From Nanobdellota archaeon (lineage in GTDB: Archaea > Nanobdellota > Nanobdellia > SCGC-AAA011-G17 > GW2011-AR17): 12,512 nt of DNA. The stretch lies in the NCBI GenBank assembly GCA_030018575.1, contig JASEIA010000042.1, positions 1 through 12,512 of the forward strand. Reading direction: 5' to 3'. Shown in pieces: positions 12,280 to 12,512 of the stretch (its first letter is position 1; each line of letters opens with the position of its first letter). Both the position numbers and the translations under genes were made by a program. The notes under the pieces were generated by a model. The model was not told where the DNA came from. It saw only the letters and a program-made list of their open reading frames with translations, and searched no databases.

Positions 12280-12512
12280 TTATCCCAAAAGTTTGTAATG
12301 CGCAACCAAGTAGCCCCTGTACATTCCAAAGCCAATGGAAACTGCTTCGAAAACGCCGTTGTCGTGCTTTTGGCACGCCAAAAACTTCCTGATATCATTG
12401 CCGTTTGATGCAACTGTCAATGCTATTGCCCTGTCCGTGCAGTTGCCTACAATGCAGGGTACAGCCGCTGTCTTTATTTTAGTTTCTGCTACATTTAATT
12501 CCAAATCGCATA
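12280..12512 (-). CDS. Partial protein with a C2-CH zinc-site-like C-terminus
   Basis: The C-terminal 76 or so residues of a gene whose start is beyond the window; the frame is open to the edge and a TTG at 12504 is not needed as a start. The visible part has VPCIVGNC, then after about 20 residues FLACQKHDNG: a C-x4-C...C-x2-H arrangement like small treble-clef zinc-binding folds. The end, GFGMYRGYLVAHYKLLG, overlaps nothing. Its stop is two bases from the beta-barrel start, so it is the upstream partner in the operon. No signal peptide or family can be judged from this fragment. Confidence 0.6.
   Translation of the reverse strand, partial: CDLELNVAETKIKTAAVPCIVGNCTDRAIALTVASNGNDIRKFLACQKHDNGVFEAVSIGFGMYRGYLVAHYKLLG

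Noticed and set aside
12278..12376. Earlier ATG for the beta-barrel protein
   Set aside because: It overlaps the coding end of the preceding gene and would put 33 non-hydrophobic residues before a clean signal peptide.

Overview
The window looks like a piece of an archaeal chromosome, most likely from a small-genome DPANN-type lineage (Woesearchaeota/Pacearchaeota-like). The lineage is inferred; archaeal origin is better supported. Six start codons (genes at 1528, 4575, 4731, 5441, 7071, 7353) each have an AT-rich TATA element centred about 26-29 bases upstream and no leader or Shine-Dalgarno site, which is the signature of leaderless archaeal transcripts. The protein families also fit: archaeal ATPase/DUF234, AAA_14/DUF4143 ATPases, an archaeal DHH phosphoesterase, and nucleotidyltransferase and HEPN proteins.

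Left part (1-4575) is an accessory-looking ATPase cluster. Two paralogous AAA_14/DUF4143 ATPases (49-1350 + and 3370-4575 -) flank an archaeal-ATPase/DUF234 protein (1528-2925 +). On both sides of the middle ATPase lie remnants of a radical-SAM-like gene on the minus strand: an N-terminal ~94-codon piece to its right and a C-terminal ~43-codon piece to its left, in the order expected if one gene had been split. A 28-base near-identical direct repeat, which is the 3' end of that gene, lies 8-9 bases after the stop codons of both plus-strand ATPases and so brackets the middle one.

Middle part (4576-6442) holds housekeeping functions. Endonuclease III (nth, 211 aa from the corrected start at 4731) is divergent from the ATPase at 3370-4575, with a tandem 23-base repeat over the ATPase promoter and an inverted repeat next to the nth TATA box. 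A DHH/DHHA1 phosphoesterase (corrected start 5441) follows.

Next (6445-7835) come a nucleotidyltransferase with an N-terminal winged-helix-like domain (minus strand) and a HEPN-domain protein (plus strand). They are divergent and about 280 bases apart. The nucleotidyltransferase promoter has its TATA element caught between two identical 15-base ACCT-N6-AGGT boxes, a likely autoregulatory operator.

Right part (7872-12512) is a minus-strand block of exported proteins. In order of transcription: a partial Cys/His-containing protein, an outer-membrane-like beta-barrel protein ending in Phe, a 554-aa lipoprotein with an HESGH motif, then (from its own promoter) a CARDB-like surface protein with a C-terminal anchor, a small Cys-rich possible lipoprotein, and a tiny frameshifted gene, ending at a hairpin/T-run terminator. 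Unlike the rest of the window, these genes are packed stop-to-start and most carry strong Shine-Dalgarno sites, so the window shows two translation-initiation styles. The beta-barrel gene is the most surprising cargo for an archaeal genome; the operator-flanked nucleotidyltransferase/HEPN locus and the split radical-SAM gene are the other points worth checking.
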